Assembly (NCBI GenBank): GCA_028335825.1
Contig: JAIOKI010000012.1
Span: 434,001 to 498,000 of the forward strand
Source: Nosema muscidifuracis
Taxonomy: Eukaryota; Microsporidia; Nosematidae
Direction of reading: 5' to 3'
Length of the DNA: 64,000 bases
In this document: positions 32,254 to 42,233 of the stretch, in pieces
Layout of the letters: the number at the start of each line of letters is the position of its first letter
Numbering within the stretch: position 1 is the stretch's first letter
Program-made: the position numbers and the translations under genes
Notes under the pieces: generated by a model
Database searches by the model: none
What the model saw: only the letters and a program-made list of their open reading frames with translations
Told to the model about the DNA's origin: nothing

Positions 32254-33525
32254 ATGAAAGTTGAAAACGTGCAATTGGAGATGGGATCTATGATTGAAAG
32301 AAGCAAAAACAATGATATGATCTCGGATTATAAATCTGAGAAGTTTTCATTTAGAAATATTGCTACGATTTGTATTGTTGCATTTGTAGCATTTACTTAT
32401 GGACTTGGATTGATGACACCTATTGTTGAGGCTTCATCTTCTAGACTTCTTTCTCCAGGCTTAACGGATGCTGAATTTACATTCAGATATGATATAGCTG
32501 CTGCTATGATATTAGCTGGAGGTGGAATAGGGCATACTATCTATGAATTTTTCGTAACTGATAAATTTAATAACAAAGAATTTCTTATAATCGGTTCAGC
32601 TTTAAATCTGATTGGATTCTTTATAATTTATTTCTACCCTCATGTCTATTTGATAGGAGCAGTGAGACTTGCAATGGGATTAATTGCAGGATTTGCAGGA
32701 GCAATAGTACCCAATGCAATATATAGATTGGCACCAGAAAAATGGAGAGGATTTTTTATATCTTTTTATCCAGCTAATATAGTTTTAGGACTGTTGGTAG
32801 GTCAGCTTCTCAGTTGTCTTAATACACCCGAATTATTTTATATATCTCATTTTATTGTATGCGGAATTTTTTTGGTCCAGACATTATTGCTATTTTTCGT
32901 CAGAGGAATAAATGAAAAAATTCAAGGATTCAATGATATGGGAGTCATAGATACAATCAAAGATAAAAAAGTTAGAAAAAGTTTAATATTAGCATTAATT
33001 TTTCACATTGCTGCACATCTTTCTGGTATAAATTTTGTAACGATGTTTATGAATGATGTAATGGCTAAAACTGATAATCCTTATTTGTATGGAGCTGCTA
33101 ATCTAGGTGTAGCTTTTGTTTTCAAATTCTTTTGCGGTTATCTCTGTGATCTTGGTGGTCGTAAACTATTCTTCACTATAAGTTGTTTAGCATTAGCAAT
33201 CTCTTTGATCTGTATGCATATGGTAAACATTCAACATATTGTTCTTGGGGTTTACATGATGTCATTCAATTTAGGATTAGGATGTGTTCCTTGGATAGTT
33301 TTAGGTGAGATTTTCCCTTCTCCATATACTAAGTCTGGTACATTTTTAGCAGTAATAGTAAATTGGTCGGCTGCTTTCACTCTAACGATATTTGGTAAGA
33401 TTATTTTTGAAAGTTTAGGTAACATCGTATACTTTATATTCTCTGGATGTATTGTATTGTCATCAATTATTATAGCAATATTCTTTAAAGAAACTAAAGG
33501 ACAACTTGAGGCTAAATTACAATAA
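32254..33525 (+). CDS. MFS sugar transporter (hexose porter-like)
   Basis: A 423-residue protein with about twelve hydrophobic segments. Sugar-porter signatures: APEKWRG after TM4 (about 160-166), GYLCDLGGRK between TM8 and TM9 (about 295-304), PWIVLGEIFPSPY near TM10 (about 345-357) and FKETKG at the C-terminus (the PETKG motif). It is somewhat shorter than fungal hexose transporters (500-570), as is usual in microsporidia. Such proteins import host sugars across the parasite membrane; substrate is not deducible. The N-terminal 35 residues are hydrophilic. The ATG at 32254 follows ATCCCC by four bases, so this is the one housekeeping-style gene in the mobile region. Confidence 0.92.
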   Translation: MKVENVQLEMGSMIERSKNNDMISDYKSEKFSFRNIATICIVAFVAFTYGLGLMTPIVEASSSRLLSPGLTDAEFTFRYDIAAAMILAGGGIGHTIYEFFVTDKFNNKEFLIIGSALNLIGFFIIYFYPHVYLIGAVRLAMGLIAGFAGAIVPNAIYRLAPEKWRGFFISFYPANIVLGLLVGQLLSCLNTPELFYISHFIVCGIFLVQTLLLFFVRGINEKIQGFNDMGVIDTIKDKKVRKSLILALIFHIAAHLSGINFVTMFMNDVMAKTDNPYLYGAANLGVAFVFKFFCGYLCDLGGRKLFFTISCLALAISLICMHMVNIQHIVLGVYMMSFNLGLGCVPWIVLGEIFPSPYTKSGTFLAVIVNWSAAFTLTIFGKIIFESLGNIVYFIFSGCIVLSSIIIAIFFKETKGQLEAKLQ

Positions 33526-34179
33526 AAAATTTCTTCCATTATAATTTATATATTTTTCAGTATAATAAAATTTAATAAGTAAAAATATGCAATAGCAAAA
33601 CGAATCTATTAAAATATTTCTTTACATCTATTTCATTCGAAAATTTAATAGTATTATATGAATCATATTAACAAAATGTTAACAAAAAAATGAAAATACA
33701 CTATAAGAATTTATCTACATGCGCTTTAATGCATTATTTTAGATAATTTTCAAATGGTTATTATATATTAATTATATAATTTTTAAATTAGGGATTATCA
33801 TAAAATTCAATTTGTTTGTATCTTAATTATAATAATGATGGTTATGAAATGAGTCATTTATTATTTATTATAAAATATTTTACCCGTAAAAATATATTTA
33901 AGATCATTAACAAAAATAATCTTTCAGTTAACGATAATTTAAATTAACTTAATGTGTAAAAATAAAATAGATTAATATAGTTTTTTAGAGATGAACCCTG
34001 ATTGACAATAAGAATCCAAGAATTATGAATTGAAGGAAATTTAATACGAATGATAGCATCACCAGGATGTACTGAAATAGATAGAAAATATAGATTATAA
34101 TAGTAAAACTATCGAACTTTTTTATATGAAGAATAATTATATTAAAATTACTGATATTATAATAAATTAATAAATAAAC
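33526..34179. other. Spacer between transporter and LTR element, with second relic
   Basis: AT-rich; the part from about 33985 belongs to the duplicate relic pair. Nothing else is seen. Confidence 0.5.
33985..34179 (-). pseudogene. Relic segment, copy 2 (left part), interrupted by the LTR element
   Basis: Counterpart of 31605-31985. On the minus strand a coding-like stretch reads HPGDAIIRIKFPSIHNSWIL next to the shared core at about 34050-34110. The similarity resumes weakly on the far side of the inserted element (37746-37860), which dates the insertion after the duplication. Confidence 0.5.
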
Positions 34180-34290
34180 TGTTGTACGAAGAATGATTGC
34201 TAGAAAACATATTTTATTTTAGGGGTTCCTCTTTATGTAACAATGGTGAATAATTAAGTCATGACGTCACCAAGTTACTTGATCCCAACA
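34180..34290 (-). repeat. LTR of fossil B (3' LTR)
   Basis: 111 bp, TG...CA ends, identical to 37635-37745; outside flank taaac. Confidence 0.95.
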
Positions 34291-34300
34291 CTCTTCCCCC

Positions 34301-37021
34301 TTAAAAAAACTTCTTTACGTTTCTAAGAGCCGACCTTATCGTCCTACCGTCAGCTAATTTAATTTCTACTGATCCAAAAGTCTTTTTAGTAATTATCCCC
34401 GAGTGATTATATTCTGCCGATAGCTTATTTTCTCTACCTATTGGATTATGGTATAAGACTTTATCTCCTACTTTTAATTCATCGCTTCTATATTCATGGT
34501 TGCCATATGATTTCCTGTATTTATCTCTGTGGCTTGAATTCCCTTTATTTATCGCATTATTCCACGCCTCTTTTGGCGTGCACCCTATAGCCCTATGGTA
34601 GGAATCCATGTAGCATTCCACTGTGAAGTCTACGCATCTGCTCCAATCTAGCCTTCCATAGTTCGATATCTTCTTTAACCGATCCATGAAGGTTCGGTTA
34701 AATCTTTCAATGAGACCGGTCGTAGTAGGACTATATGGTGCTCCATATCTCCATACAAATCCTTTCTCTTGAGATAAGCTTTTTGCCAATCCATTAGAGA
34801 ATTCCTTTCCATTGTCTGTTAGTATTATTTTTGGGGTTCCCAACTCTTCCACAATCTCCCTTACGTTTCTAATCACTTCTTCAGCTTCTTTTGATCTGAG
34901 AGGTCTAACTTCTGCTCTCTTGGTGGCGTGATCTATCATTGTTAATAGATATGAGTGCCCTTGAAAACTTCTGGGTAATGGCCCCACCAGATCAAATTCC
35001 CACAAATCATTTTTCCGATCTACCCTCACCGAAATAGTTTTCCTCTTAACCTGGCCAAATCCTGATCTCTGGCACACTATACATTTCCGTATTATGTCTT
35101 TAATTTTCCTCCCTAATCCCTTAATGCCTGTCGCTTTTAATTTATATTCCATGGCTTTCTTGGAGCCATGCCCCAGGTCTTGATGTGCTCTTTTTAAAAC
35201 TTCATTTTCATTTGTCGACACTTTTTCCTCTCCTTCATTCACTTGCAGAATTTGAAAATTTCCTCGGCTTATATAATCGCTGGGATTATTGATCCCTTTA
35301 ACATGCTCTATTTCCATGTCGAACTCCTGCAGAATAAGAGACCATCTCGCTAATCTGCCTTTTATATTCCTAGACTGAAACAAATATTTTATTGCACTAT
35401 GATCTGTTCTTACTAAAAATCGTTTTCCCAAAAGATAAGGTCTAAAGTTCTGTATTGATTTTATTACTGCTAATAGTTCTTTCTCTGTAGTACAATAATT
35501 CTTCTCCGCCTGAGAGTGTGCTTTGGAGTAGAAACTGATTATTCTCTCTTCACCATCCTGATCTTGGCTCAGTATAGCTCCTATACCGGAATCTGATGCA
35601 TCGGTTGTCAAAATAAATCTTCCATCTCGTCTTGGAAGTCCTAAAGTTTCCGCTTTCCCCAGGTTTCTTTTGAGGTTATTAATGGATCTGATAAAATCTT
35701 CGTCTTCCTTCGCCTTTCCCCAATCGAATTTACTATTTTTCTTAATGAGGCCATATAGGTATACAGAGTCTTCGGTTACATTTCTCATGAATTTACTACA
35801 ATAATTAATCATTCCAAGGAATGATTCTAATTCTTTCTTAGATTCAGGTATTTTTAAGCATTTTATGCTTTCAATTCTTCCCGGATCAATTCTTACTCCA
35901 TCTGCACTCACAATATGTCCCAAAATTTGTATTTCTCTTTTATTGAATTCACATTTTTCATCATTTAGCTTCAGCCCAGCAGATTTTAGTACTTTCAGGA
36001 CCTCCTTAACATCCTCTTTGTGACTTGCTTCATTCTTGCTGTAAATTATTATGTCGTCCATGTAGACCATGGCACACTTATTAAAAAATCCTCTAAGTAT
36101 TCTATTCATTGCCCTCTGAAATGTTGCTGGACCATTTACTAAACCAAAAGGCATAACTGTGAATTCAAAAAATCCTTCCTTGCATGCGAAAGCAGTCTTC
36201 TCTATATCTTCTTCCCTCATTTTTATTTGATGATATCCGGATAGAGCATCTAACTTTGAAAAAATAACAGCTCCACTTAAAGCATCTAATATCTCATCAA
36301 CTCTGGGCATTGGATACTTGTCTTTGACAGTGACGTCATTTAATCTTCGATAGTCCACACACAGTCTGTAACTTCCGTTAGCTTTCTTCTTCATTACGAT
36401 AGGACTACACCACGGGCTATATGACTCTCTAATAATTCCTTCCTGCAAATACCTCTGAACTATCTTACTGGCCTCCTTCTCAAGTTCTGGGCCAAGTCTG
36501 TACAATGGAGTCGTTACGGGTTTATTTGTTGTAGTCACAATTTTATGCTCCCCTAGTTTGTTCTTTGTTAAATAGTCTCCCCTCAGCTCTATCTTTTCCT
36601 TCTTTCCTAGGTCAATTTTTGCTTTTTCCTTTAAACAAAATTTAAATCCTAAGATAACCTCTTTCGATATATCATCAGAGACAAAAAATTGTCCTCTGTA
36701 AACTTTGTCTTTATATACGAATTCTACTGTAGTGACGCCTTCATTCCTGATAATAGTGTTATTCGCAGCCCTTAGTCTGATACCACTGCTCATTATTTCT
36801 CCATTTACATGTTTGCTCTTTATTAAATTTACAGGCGATCCAAGATCAATTAATGCTGGGATAGTCTTGCCTTTTAGCATGAGATTTATATTTAATTTAC
36901 AGATTTCGTTCTCTTTGACGCTTGATACAATAAAATATTTCAACTCTTTATTTTCTTCCCAACTGTCATCATCCTTGAGGACATGCACCGATCTAACTGA
37001 CTTGTTGTTCATCTTGTCCAT
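34301..37021 (-). CDS. Pol polyprotein of fossil B (PR-RT-RH-IN)
   Basis: A 906-codon frame of a retroelement. Visible domains: retropepsin motif (ALIDLGSPVNLI, near residue 55), reverse transcriptase with YMDDIIIYS near the middle, RNase H (LTTDASDSGIGAIL), integrase HHCC zinc finger (with CIVCQRSG), integrase core (WEFDLVGPLP, LTDNGKEFSNG, ERFNRTF) and a short GPY/F-like C-terminal module (DKVLYHNPIG). Domain order places it in Ty3/gypsy (Metaviridae). It begins right after the zinc-knuckle region. Confidence 0.95.
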   Translation of the reverse strand: MDKMNNKSVRSVHVLKDDDSWEENKELKYFIVSSVKENEICKLNINLMLKGKTIPALIDLGSPVNLIKSKHVNGEIMSSGIRLRAANNTIIRNEGVTTVEFVYKDKVYRGQFFVSDDISKEVILGFKFCLKEKAKIDLGKKEKIELRGDYLTKNKLGEHKIVTTTNKPVTTPLYRLGPELEKEASKIVQRYLQEGIIRESYSPWCSPIVMKKKANGSYRLCVDYRRLNDVTVKDKYPMPRVDEILDALSGAVIFSKLDALSGYHQIKMREEDIEKTAFACKEGFFEFTVMPFGLVNGPATFQRAMNRILRGFFNKCAMVYMDDIIIYSKNEASHKEDVKEVLKVLKSAGLKLNDEKCEFNKREIQILGHIVSADGVRIDPGRIESIKCLKIPESKKELESFLGMINYCSKFMRNVTEDSVYLYGLIKKNSKFDWGKAKEDEDFIRSINNLKRNLGKAETLGLPRRDGRFILTTDASDSGIGAILSQDQDGEERIISFYSKAHSQAEKNYCTTEKELLAVIKSIQNFRPYLLGKRFLVRTDHSAIKYLFQSRNIKGRLARWSLILQEFDMEIEHVKGINNPSDYISRGNFQILQVNEGEEKVSTNENEVLKRAHQDLGHGSKKAMEYKLKATGIKGLGRKIKDIIRKCIVCQRSGFGQVKRKTISVRVDRKNDLWEFDLVGPLPRSFQGHSYLLTMIDHATKRAEVRPLRSKEAEEVIRNVREIVEELGTPKIILTDNGKEFSNGLAKSLSQEKGFVWRYGAPYSPTTTGLIERFNRTFMDRLKKISNYGRLDWSRCVDFTVECYMDSYHRAIGCTPKEAWNNAINKGNSSHRDKYRKSYGNHEYRSDELKVGDKVLYHNPIGRENKLSAEYNHSGIITKKTFGSVEIKLADGRTIRSALRNVKKFF

Positions 37022-37206
37022 TTTCCTTTAATTACAGTTCCTCTTGAAATGTCCGCGCTTCTTGCAATAGTAACACACTATCTCTTTTCCGACCTTGCAG
37101 ACTTCCATATCATTCTCTTGAATTTGTCTACCTGCATGAAAAGTCATTCCAAATCTATTGCTGCAATCTAGTCCCTCACAAGCATTATAAATGTACTCCC
37201 AAGTCA

Positions 37207-37665
37207 TCATCCCAGGGAATTCATCAATAAATTTCCTCCTATGTCATCTGGCAACCCTCCTATCACATATGTGATCAGTACATTTTCTGGTAGTGTAGCC
37301 TTAAATGCCAGCCTCTTCATTCTATCCAAATATGCTAAGAATGATCCCCCCTTGTAAATTTCCCTAGACAGTTCCTTAATATACCTGATGTCATTCATCT
37401 TCCCTTTAAATCTCTCCATAAACATCTCAATAAGCGATTCAAAGTTCGTATTCCAAGGTATCGATTTGGCCCATACCTTGCCTTCTCCTTCAAGACGTTC
37501 TCTAAAATAAAAAATTTTAGCCTCCTCACTCGGGCTGCTAGCTGCTGCCCAACCCCTTACATGCATTACAAAAGCATCCGGGTCGTCCTCCCTGCTGTTT
37601 CTAAATGTTCTCATATTAGCCGTTGTCGCCAAACTGTTGTACGAAGAATGATTGCTAGAAAACAT
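37207..37665 (-). CDS. Gag-like region of fossil B
   Basis: A retrotransposon gag-type segment (DPDAFVMHVRGWAAASSPSE, RFKGKMNDIRYIKELSREIY, GGLPDD). Its first ATG lies inside the 5' LTR, so the first ten residues are LTR-encoded. A zinc-knuckle region (CYYCKKRGHFKRNC, about 37.04 kb) follows between this and pol. Confidence 0.8.
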   Translation of the reverse strand: MFSSNHSSYNSLATTANMRTFRNSREDDPDAFVMHVRGWAAASSPSEEAKIFYFRERLEGEGKVWAKSIPWNTNFESLIEMFMERFKGKMNDIRYIKELSREIYKGGSFLAYLDRMKRLAFKATLPENVLITYVIGGLPDDIGGNLLMNSLG

Positions 37666-37745
37666 ATTTTATTTTAGGGGTTCCTCTTTATGTAACAATG
37701 GTGAATAATTAAGTCATGACGTCACCAAGTTACTTGATCCCAACA
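37635..37745 (-). repeat. LTR of fossil B (5' LTR)
   Basis: 111 bp, identical to 34180-34290; outside flank taaac. Confidence 0.95.
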
Positions 37746-38631
37746 TAAACGAAATTAAAATTAATATTTAAGCATGAAATAAAATATACATGACTAAACT
37801 AAAAAACTCTTTTTCTAGTCTGATCAAAGTCTCGAACAACATAGATAAAATAATAAATCAACTGTTTTGTAATTACTTATATTCACTAAATATTATATTA
37901 TTTATATATATAGCTAATTAGAATTAAAAATCAACATTAACTAATACTAGAATATAATAAAAATATAATATTTAATCTAACATGATATAACCATTATTTA
38001 CGTCATTTTTATTTACAATATACACTTGACTTAATTGAAACTAATTATTTGTATACAGTTTAAGATAACTTTTAGCATATTTGTAGATACATAAATCAAA
38101 CTTTCCATTTTATTTAATCCTAAAAAATCATCCTTAACTTTGTGATGTCAGAGATTTATTATTAGAAATATATCAATAATTTAAAAAATTAATTCTTCAT
38201 CTAAAAAGATTCTATCATATCGTAAAGCCAAGAAACTTTTTTATTCCTAAGCTATATTGATATTTATAAAATAGTTTTCTTAAACTGAATTGTCTAATTC
38301 TAATATATTGTTATATTAGTTATTAATGATGAGTCATGTTTTTTATTTTAGTTCTATTGAGTACTATTTATTTATTAATTTAATAAATATTATACTTATT
38401 GACGTGCCTGTTTTATTTTTAATTTTATAGAAAGATATTTGTATTCTTGAAATTTGTCATTTTTTATGCAAATTACTAGTTTATTTTTAGTTTTAGATTG
38501 TTTTATAAATTAATTTTTTTATCATTGCTCTTAATAATTTTTCTTTTTTGTTAAACGTTAATTTTTAAAGTAGATGTTTTTTTTATAATTAAAAAAATAA
38601 TTATGTAATTTTTTTAAATTTAAAAGTTTAA
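37746..38631. other. AT-rich region right of fossil B
   Basis: The first ~115 bp (to about 37860) continue the interrupted relic segment, copy 2. Beyond that I see no gene or repeat. Confidence 0.5.
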
Positions 38632-39507
38632 TTAAACTTCCGATTCGTTTTTTTCTTCAATTTCAGCATTTTTCTTATGGTTGAATCTCTTAAATAACTT
38701 AAACAGTAGAAATCCAAAAATTGATACTAGTATGATTCCTCCAAAGCTTATCATCAGAATTGAAATATTTTGATTAAGAGAACTAGTCAATAATAAAGGA
38801 TCAGAAATATTTTCTGTATCAGAATATCCAATAAGATTATTATCTTCTACCGATCGTATATTCCTTTGTTTGGGATGTAACTCTTCAATACTTAATCCTA
38901 ATTCTGGAAAACCTATCGAATTTTCAATATATTTAAGATGCCTAAAAAATTCAGTATTGTTGCAAACTTCTGGTAAATTAAACTGTAAAACCTGTTTATA
39001 GCAATTATAATCATTTCTACAAAAATCTTTAAGTTGGTAAGCCTTGCATTGTAACTTATCTAAATTTTCATCTTCATTTTCACATAGAGATGTAATTTTT
39101 TCTTGTAATTCTTCTCTTATTTTGGACATCGGAATTTGAACCTTGAATAGATTATACATGATACCATCATAAATTTTTTTACCATGATTTTCACAATCAA
39201 TATGATTGTTTAAAAGATACAAATTTTCTTTATCGATGTTTAGTCCTACTGTATTGAAAGATGAATTAATAAAGGATTCTCCTAAGCAATCCCGATCACA
39301 ATCACACATTTGTTTAGTCATTTGAACCATACATTTAGGGAAGTTTTCAAGATAGAGTCGATCCTTTTCAGACATTGGTTTAGTTAAATCATTACTCTCA
39401 ATGATTTCATTAAAATTATTTATTTTTTGGTTTCTCCAATTTTCAAATTCCTTAAAATACTCTTCTTTACTGATTGATTCAATTATTTCAGAATGATTTT
39501 CTTCCAT
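38632..39507 (-). CDS. 11-Cys membrane protein family, copy 2
   Basis: A 291-residue member of the family described at 26168. It has FENWRNQKINNFNEII at the N-terminus, PKCMVQMTKQMCDCDRDC, then ENLYLLNNHIDC, LQCKAYQLKDFCRNDYNC and PEVC. One family cysteine is missing: the segment after the DC motif reads VGLNIDKENLY where the others have a Cys before YD. The conserved basic site is NIRSVEDN. It ends with a single hydrophobic segment (about 248-270, ISFGGIILVSIFGFLLFKLF) and a long charged tail (KKNAEIEEKNESEV), unlike the two-segment end of the other copies. It is divergent from the gene at 40617. Confidence 0.82.
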   Translation of the reverse strand: MEENHSEIIESISKEEYFKEFENWRNQKINNFNEIIESNDLTKPMSEKDRLYLENFPKCMVQMTKQMCDCDRDCLGESFINSSFNTVGLNIDKENLYLLNNHIDCENHGKKIYDGIMYNLFKVQIPMSKIREELQEKITSLCENEDENLDKLQCKAYQLKDFCRNDYNCYKQVLQFNLPEVCNNTEFFRHLKYIENSIGFPELGLSIEELHPKQRNIRSVEDNNLIGYSDTENISDPLLLTSSLNQNISILMISFGGIILVSIFGFLLFKLFKRFNHKKNAEIEEKNESEV

Positions 39508-40616
39508 TGTAGGCTCTTAAATTTTTATATTTATACTTTTTAATTAATAATATATGCGTAATTTAGAAATTTTAATATAAATTGCAACCTTTATTAATAA
39601 ATGATTTAATTTTTTTAAAATTCTAAATTTGCACCAATTTATTGTAAAAAAATCATGTAAATTTACTTGCTACTTCATACTAAAGTTTATTTTGTTTTTA
39701 AGTCAATGATTTTTTTTCTTTGCTTAAAACTATTTTACATGTCATGTTGAGCTATTAAGCAAATTAAATTTTTTATAAATTAAATATTTTTTTAATTTTC
39801 AAAATTACTCTTTTTATATTATTGTTTAATACTAAGAATTCATTATATTATATTTAATATTTTAATTTATAAATGTTTTAATTAACTGTAATATAATAAA
39901 TGAAAGTTCTTTTTGTTAAAAATTGATACAAAAATATATTTTTATATTATTTATTTATTACATCAACATTTCATGTGAAATGTATAAAATTACAAAGTAG
40001 TTAAATAATTTTTCCAAAATACTTTAATAATTAAATTTCATATTATAATATTTTTATTAATATGAATATCGACAATCAGATAAAAAGAATATGAAACAAA
40101 GAAGTATTAAGATATTACGAGGAGAAATAATAAACTCAAAATCCTGAATTTATTTTACAGATGTGTATACATAATGGGTATTACTGCACAAAAGTACATT
40201 TGTTAAATTGATTTCAATAATGTGTATAGAAGAGAATAAAATTTATAACAAATATTCGTTTGAAAAGAAATGTTCATAAGAAAGAAAAGATTTTAAAATT
40301 TAATTAAACAAGTTTTTTTATAATCTAAAAGCAATAATTTTTACTGAGAATATACTAAATATTTTATGTTCAAAAACCTTTAAATAATTTTTTTTTGTTC
40401 ATAATTAAATAGCGATATAGCTTTGTAGTAATTTATAAGTCAAAAGATCTCTAAAATTACGTAATTTGTTTATCTATGTCTTTTAAAATAAAATTTTATT
40501 TGATTAATCTTTAACATAGATATAAGAAAAATATAGAATATTTTCATTTTCAAAGCTTTGGTTTATAATAATTAAAAATCGATTAATTTTTTTATTTTTT
40601 AATATTTACCCTTATT
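39508..40616. other. Divergent 1.1-kb spacer
   Basis: AT-rich, no gene or repeat that I can support. Confidence 0.5.
40609..40611 (+). promoter_or_regulatory. CCC signal before the gene at 40617, without an ATG after it
   Basis: The sequence 'tatttacccttATTTTGTTG' has the usual CCC context, but where an ATG would be expected (after 'acccttAT') there is ATTTTG. It marks the probable translation start region. Confidence 0.5.
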
Positions 40617-42233
40617 TTGTTGTTTTTATTTATTTTTCAGATAACAGCTTCATTAGATGCTCCTTTTTGTATACATTGCAGAATAAATGATATTATTCAA
40701 ATTTCTAATACAAATTATGATTATAAGATAGTTCATTTAAAGGTAAATGATGATGTAGTAGAAATTAGAGATTTTAATAATTACAACGTGCTGTTAGATA
40801 AATTTAAGTTAGATGATTGTTTAAAAAATATCTTGATTTTAATGAGAGATTTGTCTAGTAAACATTATATAGAAGATAGAATATTTTTTTTGTTAGAAGA
40901 CACATACTCTAGATCTAAATGGAAATCAAATCATCTATTCATGACACTTAGATATCTAAAATATTTAAAATATCCTGTTTTAAGAGAATGTATAGGAATT
41001 AAAGAAAATGAATGTGAGCTGACTGATATTATTAGATTTTTATATTTAGTCAGATTATTAGACTTTCTTTGGAATATTGAACAATTAGATAGCCTAAGTT
41101 TATTACAGAATATGCAGAAAAATTATGAAGATTCTGAACTTTTTATAGAATGGTTATCAAATAATTGTACAGTAGAGAAAGTAGTAAAATTCATGGAGGA
41201 TATGCTAATATCAAGAAATAGGTATTTATATTTCTATCAGGAGAATCTTTCAAATTTTATAGTTGATCTGAAATCAATTTTAATTGATATATACAAATCA
41301 GATGATGAATATACAAATAAGTGTGTGGAGACAATTAATTATATGTTCAATTTATTCGATCATTACGAGTTTGAAATAATTGATATTTCTTTGTTTAATC
41401 GTATAAATATATCAGATAATATAAAACTTATAAATTATTTTATTGATAAAAGAGTTGATGCAGAATTAATAATTAAAAATCGAGAACAGCGATTGTATAT
41501 CGAAACTGTACTGAAATATAATGATAAACTTCTATTTATAGAAATATTTACAACATTTTGTAATCTGAGAAATAATGACGCTTATAAATTAGTTTTTGAT
41601 ATTCTAAACAAATACGAAGAAACTATGAATTTTATAGATATGGTAAATATCGAAATAATTTTAAGAAATATTAAGAAGAGCTTAGAACAAAATGAAGAAT
41701 ATGTTGATGAATTTGATTCATTTATAAAGAGTATTAGTATCAAAGAATACAATAATTTTCTTGAGGTATTTATTGAAGCCATAATCAAAGGTGATAGAGA
41801 AATTTTGTTGATTCTCTTACAAGAAAAAATTACTGATCCAATTTTTAATATCTTATTTAATAATTTGATAAATACAAATATATTTCCTAATGAGGAACAA
41901 AATATGAAAATTAGATATAGTCAGAAATTTGATCTAAATGAAGAAGATGTATTTATATTAATAAACAAATCAAGATATCTTAGTGAAACAAATGATTTTA
42001 AAGTTTTAATATGTTGGATATATTTTAGTTTACTAAATGATAAAAATCTTGCTAAGGCTTTAAACTTAGAGATCGATGATTTAAGAAAATATATAATGAG
42101 TCTTAAACTTGAAAAAAATGTAGCATTTGAGTCATTCGTTGACAAAAAAAATTTAATTAAGTATTTAAAATATCAGATGGATATAAATTTTGAAATGTGT
42201 TCTGTATTGTCTTATAATAAAGTCTCAAATTAA
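40617..42233 (+). CDS. Secretory-type protein of unknown function with non-ATG or lost start
   Basis: An open frame of 538 codons from the TTG at 40617. The product begins with a signal-peptide-like run (LFLFIFQITASLD) followed by CIHC, and then is all soluble, helical and acidic (many Asp/Glu/Ile/Asn; for example EDMLISRNRYLYFYQENLSN). No known domain is recognised; armadillo/HEAT-like helical repeats are a possibility by composition only. The first internal Met is at about residue 77, which would remove the signal peptide, so the true start is probably here with TTG or a mutated ATG. It is upstream of the HECT gene at 43962 on the same strand, 1.7 kb away. Confidence 0.7.
   Translation: MLFLFIFQITASLDAPFCIHCRINDIIQISNTNYDYKIVHLKVNDDVVEIRDFNNYNVLLDKFKLDDCLKNILILMRDLSSKHYIEDRIFFLLEDTYSRSKWKSNHLFMTLRYLKYLKYPVLRECIGIKENECELTDIIRFLYLVRLLDFLWNIEQLDSLSLLQNMQKNYEDSELFIEWLSNNCTVEKVVKFMEDMLISRNRYLYFYQENLSNFIVDLKSILIDIYKSDDEYTNKCVETINYMFNLFDHYEFEIIDISLFNRINISDNIKLINYFIDKRVDAELIIKNREQRLYIETVLKYNDKLLFIEIFTTFCNLRNNDAYKLVFDILNKYEETMNFIDMVNIEIILRNIKKSLEQNEEYVDEFDSFIKSISIKEYNNFLEVFIEAIIKGDREILLILLQEKITDPIFNILFNNLINTNIFPNEEQNMKIRYSQKFDLNEEDVFILINKSRYLSETNDFKVLICWIYFSLLNDKNLAKALNLEIDDLRKYIMSLKLEKNVAFESFVDKKNLIKYLKYQMDINFEMCSVLSYNKVSN

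Larger units (their letters stand above)
34180..37745 (-). mobile_element. Ty3/gypsy LTR retrotransposon, near-whole (fossil B)
   Basis: A 3.6-kb minus-strand element with two identical 111-bp LTRs (TGTTGTACG...GATCCCAACA on the plus strand) and a perfect 5-bp target duplication taaac (34175-34179 and 37746-37750). Parts in order: gag-like domain, CCHC zinc knuckle, then pol with aspartic protease, reverse transcriptase, RNase H and integrase, which is the gypsy order. It looks whole or nearly so, with at most one or two breaks, and is young judging from the LTRs. It is much richer in G+C than the DNA around it. It sits inside an older duplicated relic. Its LTR differs from that of fossil A, so two families are present. 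Confidence 0.95.

Noticed and set aside
36705-37031. Plus-strand frame inside fossil B
   Set aside because: Antisense shadow of the element's pol.
40620-40637. Splice acceptor 'tttttatttatttttcag' as proof of an intron
   Set aside because: No matching donor and branch site could be identified upstream; the signal-peptide reading through it is equally good.
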